From: Limnohabitans sp. Rim28
GTDB taxonomy: Bacteria > Pseudomonadota > Gammaproteobacteria > Burkholderiales > Burkholderiaceae_C
Assembly (NCBI RefSeq): GCF_000293865.2
Contig: NZ_ALKN02000001.1
Span: 372,001-436,000 of the forward strand
Direction of reading: 5' to 3'
Length of the DNA: 64,000 nt
Shown: in pieces, positions 25,872 through 34,562 of the stretch
Position numbering within the stretch: position 1 is the first letter of the stretch
How the letters are laid out: each line of letters opens with the position of its first letter
The notes under the pieces: generated by a model
The model's input: only the letters and a program-made list of their open reading frames with translations
Told to the model about the DNA's origin: nothing
The model's database searches: none
Program-made: the position numbers and the translations under genes

Positions 25872-26957
25872 TCAGCGTGCGCTTTGCTGCGCACTGTTGC
25901 GGATGCCGTTTTGCAGCTCCAGTGCCGTGCTGAAGAAGCCGCCCATCATGATGAACAGCATGATGCCGCACAACAACATGATCACGGAACTCATGCGCGA
26001 GGCCGATTTTTCGAGCATGGCGATCACGCGGTCAATGGAGCCGATGCCAATTTTCACAAAGGCCTCGACGGGATCGCGTCGCTCGGAAGCGTCCTGCACC
26101 CGGTCTTCCAGGTATTGGTTGAGGACCCCGGTCTTGAAGGCCTCACCGAAATGGCTGGTTTTGTTTTTGCCCAGGTTGCGCATGATCAGGCGCAGGTGCG
26201 CGCGCATCCAGGGGGTGCTGTAGCGCATCGCACGCTCCAGCGAGGCGCGCAGGGAAACCCCCGTGCGCAGCAGCGAGGCCAGCGAAACGATCAGCATCGC
26301 ACCCGAAAAATCACGGTACAGGCTGAAAGGCATGAAACGATCCAGACGTCTGCGCACTGCGCCGCGCCAAAGCGGCAAGATGAAGAAGAACAGCCCGATC
26401 ACGGCAAAGAAGGCGGCAGCGATGTACACCCCCTGGTGCACGATCAACTGGGAGATGCTGTAAAGCATGCGCCCCAAAATAGGCCACCTCTCGGGGGGCA
26501 AAAGACCCACCAGCGTCGGCACGATCTGGGTCGCAAAGCCGACCAGCATGGCCGAGAAGATGATGATCAGAATCAGCGGATACAGGATGGCCTTGCGAGC
26601 AGCAGCGGCCATGGCGTCGGTTTTTTCGACCGTGACCGACAGGAATTTGAGGCCTTCGGCCATATTGGCGTCGCCTGCACTTTGCAGCGCATCGATCATG
26701 ATCAGTTCATTGTTCGGCGCGAAACCTTCCATGGCGTCGGTGAGCGATCCGGAGCTCAAGGCATCGATCATGTCGGCATAGACCAGCGCTTCACCCTGGC
26801 TTCGCGTGCGCGCACGGGCCTCGTATTTGCGCAAGGTCGAAAACAGGGGCACGCGGTCTTCCAGCGAGCCGGCCAGGTCGTAATAAAAGTCGGAGCGGTT
26901 CTTGCGCATGTCTTTGCGCGCCCACCATTTGCTCAAGAGTCCGATCGGGTTTTCCAT
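25872..26957 (-). CDS. pilR: Type IVb pilus inner-membrane platform protein PilR (GspF family)
   Basis: 361 residues with two GspF-type cytoplasmic domains and membrane segments near residues 130-160, 180-205 and 335-355. The polytopic core anchors the assembly ATPase. Start ATG 26957 (MENPIGLLSKWW), 14 bp after the PilQ stop; a longer frame upstream overlaps pilQ and is not supported. It is typical of R64/SPI-7 PilR. Confidence 0.9.
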   Translation of the reverse strand: MENPIGLLSKWWARKDMRKNRSDFYYDLAGSLEDRVPLFSTLRKYEARARTRSQGEALVYADMIDALSSGSLTDAMEGFAPNNELIMIDALQSAGDANMAEGLKFLSVTVEKTDAMAAAARKAILYPLILIIIFSAMLVGFATQIVPTLVGLLPPERWPILGRMLYSISQLIVHQGVYIAAAFFAVIGLFFFILPLWRGAVRRRLDRFMPFSLYRDFSGAMLIVSLASLLRTGVSLRASLERAMRYSTPWMRAHLRLIMRNLGKNKTSHFGEAFKTGVLNQYLEDRVQDASERRDPVEAFVKIGIGSIDRVIAMLEKSASRMSSVIMLLCGIMLFIMMGGFFSTALELQNGIRNSAQQSAR

Positions 26958-26971
26958 GATGGTGTTGAATC

Positions 26972-28690
26972 TCAGCTTTGCACGAGTTGGCTGGGATGTC
27001 CGTAGACATGCTCGAAGAAATAAGGATCGACGATGCCTTTGGACACGTCGTACAGCGAGTGGGCCCAGCTGGGTTTGCCGCGCATGACCGGTTCTGTGAA
27101 AGCGTGCGTCCGATGGCTGCGCCAAACATCGCGCGCGCGCAGGTCTTCGTTGCGGCGCAACAGATCAAGCAACTCGATGTCGGGCGTGATCACCTCGGCG
27201 CTGACTTTCATACCCTGGATGCCGTTGTGACCTGCGGGGTTTTTTTTCATGCCATCGGGCAGGCATTGCGGGCAGCCCTCGGCACTGGCGCAGTTCATGT
27301 GGTCGGGATCGATCTGGAACAGTCGCTCATAAAGTTTCAGATGGCCGGTGTCCATGACGGATGTGGCCGGCACCATGCACGCCTTGCAGTTGAGGGGCAC
27401 CAGGGCTTGGTAAACCAGGGCCGAAAAGAAGTCGGGGACACAGACGTCGTTGCGCAGCAAGCCGATTTGCGGGGAGGCCAATCGCGCCACCACACCCAGG
27501 GCCGAGGTGGCATGCACGGTGGTGAGCAACTTGTGCCCGGTCTGAATGGCGGTGTAGGCCATCTGCCCCGAGATGGCGTCACGGATTTCGCCGAACATGC
27601 CGATGTCCGGGTCCATGCGCAAAAAGGCCATCATCGACGCGTAGAAAGGGTTGTCGGAGACTGTGCCTTGCGAGGCCATCATGCTGCGCTGGATGGACAG
27701 GTGCGACACCCCCGGAACGATGTATTCAACCGGGTCTTCAATGGCGATGATCTTGCGGGAACCCTCGCGCGCAAGCCGCGAGAGCATGGCGCTGAGCGTG
27801 GTCGTTTTGCCCGAACCCGTCACACCCGCCACAAACACCCCGCCCACCGAAGATGCCAGGGCTTTGACCAACTGGTCGATCTGGTCTGGGGTGTAACCCA
27901 GGCTCTCTAGTGTCAGCGATGTGTTGCTGGCGTGGCTGTCGGTCTTGAGAATGCGGATCACCACCTCATAACCGCCCACCGAAGGGTGACTTTGGTAACG
28001 CAGCGACACTTGTCGATCCCCCACATTCATGGGGATCATGGCCGACTGCACGCTGTTGACGTTGAAGGCCACTTCAGAGCGCGAGCGCTCCTCGGCCAGC
28101 AAGGTATAACAAGCCGCAATGGCTTGCGTGCAAATGTCTGCTGGGTACTCCTTGATCTGCCGCAGGATGCCGTCCCGACGGATGCGCACATCCGCCACAT
28201 GGCCTCGCGTTTCGATGTGGATATCGGTGGCCTGCAAATCCAAACAGGCCTTGACCAATTGGCGGAACCAATGAATCTGCTCGGACTCCCCGACCACCCT
28301 GTCAAAGACCGCCTGGTTGCCTTCGGTTTGCTTGCGCCGCTGGTCTGCTGTGGTGCTGCCGTTGAAACGCTGCAGCAAAGTGGCCATGACGTCGTCGTCA
28401 CAGGTGTAGAAACCAGCGAAGGTGTAGCCGGCCTCCTTGCCTTGCTCGATCAGGTGAAACCAAGCGGGGGAGCCCTGCTCACGCTGAATGCTGATGACAC
28501 AGAAATGTCGGCCCTGCATCACCCCAGCCAGCATGCTTTGCTGCTTGTCGTCGAGCAGCTTCAAGACCGGATTGGGGCCATGCGAGAGAACCACCTCCAG
28601 AAGGGGCACTTCAGAAAAACGCCGAATGTGTCCGTGGCTGTTTTGAGCCGCGGACACACGGGTTGCTGTTGACCTGCCCTGCAAAATCAT
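26972..28690 (-). CDS. pilQ: Type IVb pilus assembly ATPase PilQ (GspE/VirB11 family)
   Basis: 572 residues. Walker A is GVTGSGKTTT at 289-298, the Asp box is RMDPDIGMFGEIRDA around 358-372, and the His box is LLTTVHATSALG. A zinc-type cysteine cluster follows (C435/C438, C467, C473/C476). This is the extension ATPase; the name follows R64 and is not the PilQ secretin of type IVa systems. The start overlaps the pilP stop as ATGA. No separate retraction ATPase is present, as in R64. Confidence 0.93.
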   Translation of the reverse strand: MILQGRSTATRVSAAQNSHGHIRRFSEVPLLEVVLSHGPNPVLKLLDDKQQSMLAGVMQGRHFCVISIQREQGSPAWFHLIEQGKEAGYTFAGFYTCDDDVMATLLQRFNGSTTADQRRKQTEGNQAVFDRVVGESEQIHWFRQLVKACLDLQATDIHIETRGHVADVRIRRDGILRQIKEYPADICTQAIAACYTLLAEERSRSEVAFNVNSVQSAMIPMNVGDRQVSLRYQSHPSVGGYEVVIRILKTDSHASNTSLTLESLGYTPDQIDQLVKALASSVGGVFVAGVTGSGKTTTLSAMLSRLAREGSRKIIAIEDPVEYIVPGVSHLSIQRSMMASQGTVSDNPFYASMMAFLRMDPDIGMFGEIRDAISGQMAYTAIQTGHKLLTTVHATSALGVVARLASPQIGLLRNDVCVPDFFSALVYQALVPLNCKACMVPATSVMDTGHLKLYERLFQIDPDHMNCASAEGCPQCLPDGMKKNPAGHNGIQGMKVSAEVITPDIELLDLLRRNEDLRARDVWRSHRTHAFTEPVMRGKPSWAHSLYDVSKGIVDPYFFEHVYGHPSQLVQS

Positions 28691-29283
28691 CGCGCGCTGG
28701 GAACTTGGCTGGGAACAGGAGGCGACACCTGCGGCAACACCTGCGGCAAAGGGGCTTGCGTGTTGCCGGGAACAAAACCCTGCATGGGCGGCAAATTGCT
28801 GGCGGAAAAGCGCGCCGTACCGGGCACCGAACCAGCCCCGCCAGAGGTGTTGGCGGCAGCAAGCTGTCCAGGAGGAGCGATCGTCACACGCGGTGTCTGG
28901 GCAAATTCCCAGCCCGTACTGCCAGGAGCGGCCGGGTAGAGCTTGCGCCGCTCCAGACCGCGCCTCATGGTCACGCTGCGTGAATCGGCCGACACAATCT
29001 GCCACCCGCTGGGCAATGTGTTGCCTGCACGCAGCTGCAGGCGGTGGATGACATCACCCTGCCAGATTTCGCCGACCAGGTTGTTGTTGATGCCAGAAAT
29101 CGACCACAGCTGCATGGGCTGGGCCTCATCCTGAATGCTGACGCTGCCCTGGCTCTGGCGCAATTTGTCCTGTTTGGTTTGGTTGATCACCTGGTCCAGA
29201 ACCGATTGCGCTGAGCTTTGAGCCACCACGCCCACGAGCATCACGGTCAATGCACAGCGCTTAATATTTTTTGCCTTTGGCAT
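28687..29283 (-). CDS. pilP: Type IVb pilus biogenesis protein PilP
   Basis: 198 residues with an N-terminal signal peptide (cleavage near QSSAQS). The mature part has a predicted beta-rich domain (ISGINNNLVGEIWQGD; GWQIVSADSRSVTMRR), then a long Pro-rich tail (APLPQVLPQVSPPVPSQVP). It matches the small periplasmic PilP of thin-pilus systems, which likely links the inner-membrane complex to the secretin. It overlaps pilO by 23 bp and pilQ by 4 bp. Confidence 0.82.
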   Translation of the reverse strand: MPKAKNIKRCALTVMLVGVVAQSSAQSVLDQVINQTKQDKLRQSQGSVSIQDEAQPMQLWSISGINNNLVGEIWQGDVIHRLQLRAGNTLPSGWQIVSADSRSVTMRRGLERRKLYPAAPGSTGWEFAQTPRVTIAPPGQLAAANTSGGAGSVPGTARFSASNLPPMQGFVPGNTQAPLPQVLPQVSPPVPSQVPSAR

Positions 29284-30637
29284 AGTAGTGTCCTGTCAAT
29301 GTGTAAACCCAGTTCTTGGTCTTTTCGTCCAGCTGAATGGTCAAGCTTTGCAACGCCTGCGCTGGTAAATTCAGACGAAAATCTCCCAGCGACCACAGCT
29401 CGTGCGTGATGCTCCACTCCCCACGAACGACCGGACGCGTCAACTGTTCAACCGTTGCGCCTGTGCCGGGAAAGAGCTCGGGCGGTTTGAGCGTGACTTG
29501 GGCTTCTGGCAGCAGCGCCATGTCTTGCAACTGGCTGGTCAAAACCGTTTCGGCTTGATCGCTCGTGGGCAGTTCGTTGCGCTTGCGGGACAGCTCGACA
29601 CCCGCTGGAGGCTCCACCGAAAAAGTGGTCTCGATCAGGGCTTGTGCCGGGCTGTCGCCCGACTGCGGCTTTGACTGCAACATGCTCACCATGCCTGCAG
29701 GAGGATTGGATTTGAAGTCATTCACACTGCCGCTCTCGCGCCGCCAGTTTGCCGTGCAGCTGTCTTTTTCGCAGACCACTTTTTCCAGCCGCCAGCCCGA
29801 CCGGGTCACCGGCAACTTGCCGAAGACTTCACGCCAGCGGGCCAGGGCCAGATTGCCATCAGGCCCAATCTGCTGCAAGGCCGAATCGACCTGTCTTTCA
29901 TAGACCAAGTTGGGGTCCTGCTGCTGGGTGAGCCGCTGCCTTTCGATTTTTTGTTTTTGGCTGAACCACCAATAACTCCCGGCTGAAGCGATCAAAACCA
30001 CGGGCACCATGATCACGGCAAGCTGGATGCGAAATTGGTAATTGGGCAAACCTTGAAGCGCGGCCTCAGGCTCTGGCAGTCCAAAGGCATCGCTCAATGG
30101 CATTTTTTCAATGTCGAGCAGCTCTTCCACGTTGCCAACATAACGAATGGCTTGACCCGATTGAAGTGCCTTGTACTCCTGGATGAGTGCCATCACTTCG
30201 CCCAAGGATCCCACCTGGTCAAAATGGGGCACCGGCTTGGATTCGCTGAGCACCGTCAGGCTGTAAAGCGTTTCCGTGATTCGGAAGACAAACATCTCCA
30301 GACCACCACGAGAGGATGTCTCGGCCAGGTGCATGGCCGCAGAATGCGGTTTTTGCTTGATCTTGCGGTCTATGCCGTAGGCAAAGCCTGCGATGTCCAT
30401 CGCAGCGGTCAGGTAGTGTGTATAGCCCAGCCGCTGCACCGTGCGCATGGTTCTGGACAAATCGCTGCTGCGGTTGTATAGCCGCCAATCCAGCACAAAC
30501 ACATAATGGTGGCGTCCGATCAGGATGGATTTGGCGCCGTCTATAGCCTGGGCGTTGCGGGAGAGCGGTTCGCTTTTGGTGCGTTCACTTTTCCCGAAAC
30601 GCGACTTCCAGCGCTCAAGCGTTGATGAGCTGGCCAT
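29261..30637 (-). CDS. pilO: Type IVb pilus protein PilO (PilO2 family)
   Basis: 458 residues. An N-terminal cytoplasmic region with a beta-rich domain (KSILIGRHHYVFVLDWRL) is followed by one membrane segment near residue 215 (VIMVPVVLIASAGSYWWF) and a periplasmic C-terminal half. This fits the PilO2 family, distinct from the small type IVa PilO. It starts 5 bp after the secretin gene and its end overlaps the start of pilP. It probably joins PilP and PilN across the envelope. Confidence 0.87.
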   Translation of the reverse strand: MASSSTLERWKSRFGKSERTKSEPLSRNAQAIDGAKSILIGRHHYVFVLDWRLYNRSSDLSRTMRTVQRLGYTHYLTAAMDIAGFAYGIDRKIKQKPHSAAMHLAETSSRGGLEMFVFRITETLYSLTVLSESKPVPHFDQVGSLGEVMALIQEYKALQSGQAIRYVGNVEELLDIEKMPLSDAFGLPEPEAALQGLPNYQFRIQLAVIMVPVVLIASAGSYWWFSQKQKIERQRLTQQQDPNLVYERQVDSALQQIGPDGNLALARWREVFGKLPVTRSGWRLEKVVCEKDSCTANWRRESGSVNDFKSNPPAGMVSMLQSKPQSGDSPAQALIETTFSVEPPAGVELSRKRNELPTSDQAETVLTSQLQDMALLPEAQVTLKPPELFPGTGATVEQLTRPVVRGEWSITHELWSLGDFRLNLPAQALQSLTIQLDEKTKNWVYTLTGHYYAKGKKY

Positions 30638-30642
30638 GGCAA

Positions 30643-32262
30643 TCAGCTTTCATTGATCGTCGGCGTCAACAAAATGACCACGCTCTTTTTGTTGCTCCTG
30701 GAAGAACGGGACGTCGGCAGTTTGTTGCCCACCACATCGGCGGCGTTGTTGCGGGTGTCCTCGTATTCATAGCCCAAAAGCACCAAGGTTTCTCCCATGG
30801 CCAGACCTACGCGCTGCACATTCATGAAGCTGTCCACATCGGGCTGCTGAACGGAGGCCTGACCAAAACCAGAGCCAGTGGAAAAACTCGCCAACTCACG
30901 CATAGAGCTGATGCCAATCGCTGTTTCCAGAAGAATGCGGTTGGAGTCCAGAATGACCGGTAGCAGGTTGAGCGAAAACCCGGTGTTGATGTCGGCTGCT
31001 GTCAGGGTTGCGCCGGTGATCGTGCCGGTGCCAGAGACCGTTCCGGCCGTGATGGAACGGACATAAGTGCGCGTGTTGGACACACTCAAAGGAACAGACT
31101 GGCGGTGCATGGTGTTGACCACCGTCGAGTACATGGTGCTGACGCGGCCGTAACGCTCCAGGCTCTTGAGCAGGAACTGGCTGTTTGAACCACGGAATAT
31201 GCCCACCACCCCGGCGTCGGAAGTGCCCTTGAGAAAGGCAGGACCCGAAGTCCGAAATCTTTCGTTGTTGCTGGTGATGTTCGCCCAATCGATGCCGGCT
31301 TGCGCCTCTGTGGACAGGTCCACCTGCACCACCTCCACATGGATGCTGATCTGCCGCATGTACTGGCTGTGAATTTGTTGAATGTAGCGTTCAACTTCCT
31401 GCACATTGGCGATCGCATCGCGGACCGTGGCGATACCCAGTTTGGGATCGAGCTGCACCTGACCTGTTGTGGACAGCATCAGGGGAATGGTTTTACCCAA
31501 ACCCTCCCACAGTTCGTCGGCAAACTCGGTGGTCATGCTGGAACTGTTGCCTGCCGCACCCAGGGTAAAGGTGCGGCTGCCCTTGAAGCCTGCAGGCAAG
31601 GCCCGCACGGGAATGAACTGGGTGACCACGCGACGGAAAACGATGCGGTCGTTCTCAAACGCCCAGTTCAGCTGGGCTTGGTTGGCAATCCAATCGAGCA
31701 ACTCGGTGAAGGGGCCGCTGTAATTGAGTTCAAAGGTGTTAACGGCCTGCTCGGCCGTCAAGCCCACACGCCCTGCACCGGCCTGCATGGCGGTTGGACC
31801 GGCGAGGTTCATCGCATCCACATTCGTCGGCAAGCCCGTAGGACTGGCCTGCCCCGCGACAGGGGGAGGCACAGTGACCTGGGTGCGGACCGCCGAGAAG
31901 GCACGCGGGTCCATCAAGGCGTCGGGTGTCATGCTGACCACCACGCCGGTGGTGCGCGTGAGGATGTCGGCAATGGTGGCCAGGTTGTGCCGACCCGGAT
32001 AGCGGACCGTCACGTTCTGGATGTGCGCAGGCAACACAGCAGACTGCTTGAGCGGCACGGAGCGGCTGACAAACCGCACCATTTTTTCTTCCTTGACCAA
32101 GGGCGGCAGCACCGCTGGCTGGCGCAGCTGGTTCTGCGCAGCCATCGCGCGCTCTGTCGCGGCGCGGTGGTTTTGTGCATCCACCCAATCAAAACTGCTG
32201 CACGCCTGCAGACCCAGGAGTGCCACCACTGGCATCACGTATCGAAAGATTGTCAATTTCAT
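30643..32262 (-). CDS. pilN: Type IVb pilus outer-membrane secretin PilN (lipoprotein)
   Basis: 539 residues. Lipoprotein signal with lipobox LQAC at the end of a hydrophobic segment (Cys near residue 20), so the protein self-targets to the outer membrane. An N-terminal domain (TVRYPGRHNLATIADILTRT) precedes the secretin core, with ISIHVEVVQVDLS and INTGFSLNLLPVI near the C-terminus and the closing VVILLTPTINES. It forms the gated pore for pilus exit. Start ATG 32262 lies 55 bp after the TcpQ/PilL-like gene. Confidence 0.93.
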   Translation of the reverse strand: MKLTIFRYVMPVVALLGLQACSSFDWVDAQNHRAATERAMAAQNQLRQPAVLPPLVKEEKMVRFVSRSVPLKQSAVLPAHIQNVTVRYPGRHNLATIADILTRTTGVVVSMTPDALMDPRAFSAVRTQVTVPPPVAGQASPTGLPTNVDAMNLAGPTAMQAGAGRVGLTAEQAVNTFELNYSGPFTELLDWIANQAQLNWAFENDRIVFRRVVTQFIPVRALPAGFKGSRTFTLGAAGNSSSMTTEFADELWEGLGKTIPLMLSTTGQVQLDPKLGIATVRDAIANVQEVERYIQQIHSQYMRQISIHVEVVQVDLSTEAQAGIDWANITSNNERFRTSGPAFLKGTSDAGVVGIFRGSNSQFLLKSLERYGRVSTMYSTVVNTMHRQSVPLSVSNTRTYVRSITAGTVSGTGTITGATLTAADINTGFSLNLLPVILDSNRILLETAIGISSMRELASFSTGSGFGQASVQQPDVDSFMNVQRVGLAMGETLVLLGYEYEDTRNNAADVVGNKLPTSRSSRSNKKSVVILLTPTINES

Positions 32263-32317
32263 AGCAAATCCGCCCGTTAAGGCGCGACAAAGGGTCAAGA
32301 CAAAAGGCGGCCGAGGC

Positions 32318-32782
32318 TCAGCGGCGGCCTTCGTCCATGAAACGAACCACACGCAAAACACGTGCAGCCGGGTTGAAGATCGCCTGCAAGGGGTAATCGG
32401 TCAGTGCCACGGTGGACATGACCTCGGTCACAGCGCCCCGAAAGCCCCCCTCAAAGACCACACCGGACTCAATGGGGAAATCGCGGTCAATCTGCCAGAC
32501 CAACTGGTATTTCGCCTGCGCGGCCCATCGCGACATGGCGCGGTAAAGGGTTTTGTCCTTCATCAAGATGGTCCATTGCTGCGGCGCCCCCTCGTCGACC
32601 ACCACCTGCGGTGGCTCCTGCACAGGCCCCTGACCGGGTGCAGAGCGCGGGCTGCGCGACCATTCCAACTGCGTTTCGCGCATGAAACTGGGCGCGGATT
32701 TGTCTTCGATCGTCTGGGCATTCGACGTCGCCGCCAGCATCGCCAGGGCCGCCAAAAGACAGCGTGGTGTTGACAATCTCAT
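32318..32782 (-). CDS. pilL: TcpQ/PilL-like secretin-associated protein
   Basis: 154 residues with a signal peptide (MRLSTPRCLLAALAML, cleavage near TSNAQ). The C-terminal ~90 residues (WTILMKDKTLYRAMSRWA, then LVWQIDRDFPIESG) match the TcpQ domain found in Vibrio TCP and in PilL of R64-type systems. These proteins help secretin assembly or stability. It is shorter than plasmid PilL proteins and lacks a lipobox, so it appears to be the minimal TcpQ part. Located between the major pilin (13 bp) and the secretin. Confidence 0.82.
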   Translation of the reverse strand: MRLSTPRCLLAALAMLAATSNAQTIEDKSAPSFMRETQLEWSRSPRSAPGQGPVQEPPQVVVDEGAPQQWTILMKDKTLYRAMSRWAAQAKYQLVWQIDRDFPIESGVVFEGGFRGAVTEVMSTVALTDYPLQAIFNPAARVLRVVRFMDEGRR

Positions 32783-32795
32783 GTCAGCGCCCCTG

Positions 32796-33407
32796 TCAGC
32801 TGCGTGGAATCAGCATGGTGATGGTGGTTTGCCCGGTGTTGGCCGAGGGTGCGCATGCTTGAGACACCGTGGCCGAGGTCGGCAACACGCCTGGGGACTT
32901 GAGAACAGTACCCGACAGCGCTGTTGGCGCCGTCGCTACAGCACTGGCGAGTTGGTTGTTGACAGCGAGTCCCAGTCCAAGACTTTCGAGTCCCAAAGCC
33001 AGATCGGTACAAGCCGAGGTTGGAACGCCGGTCAGGGTGTAGACGTAGGCTTGGTTGGTGGCCAATCCGTAGGTCGCGGTTGCCATTGGGGCCACATGCA
33101 CAGCACCGCCAAACTCGTTGGTGACCGCTGCAGTCCCCAAGCCAGGGTTGGTGACGGTTTTTTCTTCCCAGACACCCATGGCGCGCGAGGACAGATTGAC
33201 GGTTGTCGCCAGGGCATAGGAATTGTCACGGATCAGCTTGGAGGTGATGGCACCTATCGCCCTGTTGGTATTGGAGATGGTTTTGTTGACGTTGTTGCTT
33301 TGCAAGATGGCTTGCACACCGGTGATGGCACCGCCAATGACAACCGCGATGATGGCCAGAACAATCGAGAGTTCGATCAAGCTGTAACCACGCTGTGAAT
33401 GATTCAT
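32796..33407 (-). CDS. pilS: Major type IVb pilin (PilS-like)
   Basis: 203 residues. A very short prepilin leader MNHSQRG is followed by YSLIELSIVLAIIAVVIGG; Glu at mature position 5 and the N-terminal helix are typical of type IV pilins, and residue +1 is Tyr instead of Met or Phe. Two cysteines in the C-terminal half (TSACTDL and SQACAPS) could form the pilin disulfide. Start ATG 33407 is preceded by AGGAG at 7 nt; an ATG at 33422 is less likely. It lies downstream of a terminator and an AT-rich region, so it should have its own promoter and high expression. Confidence 0.92.
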   Translation of the reverse strand: MNHSQRGYSLIELSIVLAIIAVVIGGAITGVQAILQSNNVNKTISNTNRAIGAITSKLIRDNSYALATTVNLSSRAMGVWEEKTVTNPGLGTAAVTNEFGGAVHVAPMATATYGLATNQAYVYTLTGVPTSACTDLALGLESLGLGLAVNNQLASAVATAPTALSGTVLKSPGVLPTSATVSQACAPSANTGQTTITMLIPRS

Positions 33408-33495
33408 TAATGACTCCTGCATTGAAAAAATTGGAACTTTAAATATAACTTAATTAAATTGTTTTTTATTTTTGTTAAAGAATTTTTTTCATGGT
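33408..33495 (-). promoter_or_regulatory. AT-rich upstream region of the major pilin gene
   Basis: About 75 bp of almost pure A/T sequence (33421-33490) directly upstream of the pilin start, in sharp contrast to the GC-rich surroundings. In the transcribed direction it contains TTATATT and TTTAAT runs suitable for a -10 element, but no single sigma-70 pair with good spacing stands out. Likely a promoter with an UP element or a binding site for an AT-preferring regulator such as H-NS. Confidence 0.45.
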
Positions 33496-33559
33496 TGATG
33501 GGTGCTTGATGCAGGCCTGGTCTGTCACGCGGCGAGATCTGGCCCAGCAAAAACGAGAA

Positions 33560-33587
33560 GGCCGGCCGATCTTGACGATGGCCGGCC
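33560..33587 (-). terminator. Terminator between the head genes and the major pilin
   Basis: In the minus direction the arms GGCCGGCC (33580-33587 and 33560-33567) form an 8-bp stem, extendable by ATC/GAT, and are followed by TTCTCGTTTTTG. It lies 56 bp after the lipoprotein stop and would separate the two head genes from the pilin and downstream pilus genes. Confidence 0.65.
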
Positions 33588-33642
33588 CCTGGCTGCTGGG
33601 CGTGAAGCAGATGGCGCAGCGACAACCGTGCTGGCCGCCCGC

Positions 33643-34527
33643 TTATTTTTGGCCGCCCTGAACTGGGATCAGGCCGTATTCGAGGTCGAGCAGGCTGCCG
33701 CCTGCGGATTTGACCTCGATCCACACCATGCGGTCCTCGCGCTGGAACATGAAGGACTGCTGCAAGGCGATGCGGCGGTTGAGCATCACTTTCCAGCCCT
33801 TGCGCTCGGCATCTCGCAGCAAGCTGTCCCGGGCCGCATCCAAGCAAGTCACACCGCTGCAGGTCAGACTGGAAACAGGCGTGTCCTCGCTCATGCTGGC
33901 GCTGGCGGCCAGCCCTGCCGGTCTGGGCCGCAGCTTGTCCTGCGCCGCAGATGCCCCGACAGGAGAGCTTGCGCCCGAGGCGAACTCCACTTTGGCAAAC
34001 AGACGCCCGAACATGCGCGAGCCAACGCCAAAGGTCGTCTCTTCTTGGGCACGGACGTGGACAGCACCAGCGATCCAGGGAAAGTCGTGCGCAGGGGGCG
34101 GTGGAGGCACAGCGCGCACGGTTTGGGCTGCGGCAGTGGCAGCCGACGGTCCTGCGCCAATGGCTGGCAGAGCCGCTGGTGCGGGCGCTGCAAGTGCTGC
34201 GGGCGTTGGCGAAGGCAGCACTGCCGGCCTGTCGGCTGCAGGCGACGGCGGGGCTGGCAGCGCCGCACGTGGTGTGCGCGGATCCGCCGCCACCTGGAAG
34301 ATCGGCAAGCCTTCCGGCGTGGTGGCGCGCACAGCTTCGGCAGGGCTTCGCACCGGGGCAGTCAAGACTCGGGCGGGCTGCGAGGGCTCTTCCCACACCA
34401 CCACAGGCTGCGCTTGTGCAGCAGGCCTGACGGCAGGTGCGCCCATTTCACTGGGCAAGAAAGCACAACCGGTCAGGCTGGACAAAGCAAGACCGGACAA
34501 CAAACTGGAACGGGCACGTGTCTTCAT
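33643..34527 (-). CDS. Pilus-locus lipoprotein with C-terminal domain shared with the 185-residue neighbour
   Basis: 294 residues. Lipoprotein signal MKTRARSSLLSGLALSS then LTGC (lipobox; Cys near residue 21). A long Pro/Ala-rich region follows (PRAALPAPPSPAADRP and similar), as in proteins that span the periplasm. The last ~64 residues form a compact domain starting AARDSLLRDAERKGW (231 onward) that is paralogous to a domain of the next gene upstream. No family name recognised; position suggests an outer-membrane or secretin accessory role. ATG 34527 has AAGGG/GAAGAG upstream; an ATG at 34563, coupled to the upstream stop as TGATG, is an alternative. Confidence 0.75.
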   Translation of the reverse strand: MKTRARSSLLSGLALSSLTGCAFLPSEMGAPAVRPAAQAQPVVVWEEPSQPARVLTAPVRSPAEAVRATTPEGLPIFQVAADPRTPRAALPAPPSPAADRPAVLPSPTPAALAAPAPAALPAIGAGPSAATAAAQTVRAVPPPPPAHDFPWIAGAVHVRAQEETTFGVGSRMFGRLFAKVEFASGASSPVGASAAQDKLRPRPAGLAASASMSEDTPVSSLTCSGVTCLDAARDSLLRDAERKGWKVMLNRRIALQQSFMFQREDRMVWIEVKSAGGSLLDLEYGLIPVQGGQK

Positions 34528-34562
34528 GCTCTTCAAACCCTTGTATGGAATAGGCCGCAACA

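Noticed and set aside
33407..34396. A long minus-strand frame between the pilin and the lipoprotein region
   Set aside because: It is a low-complexity shadow (Arg/Cys/Ala-rich) overlapping the lipoprotein gene and a terminator, without a start signal.
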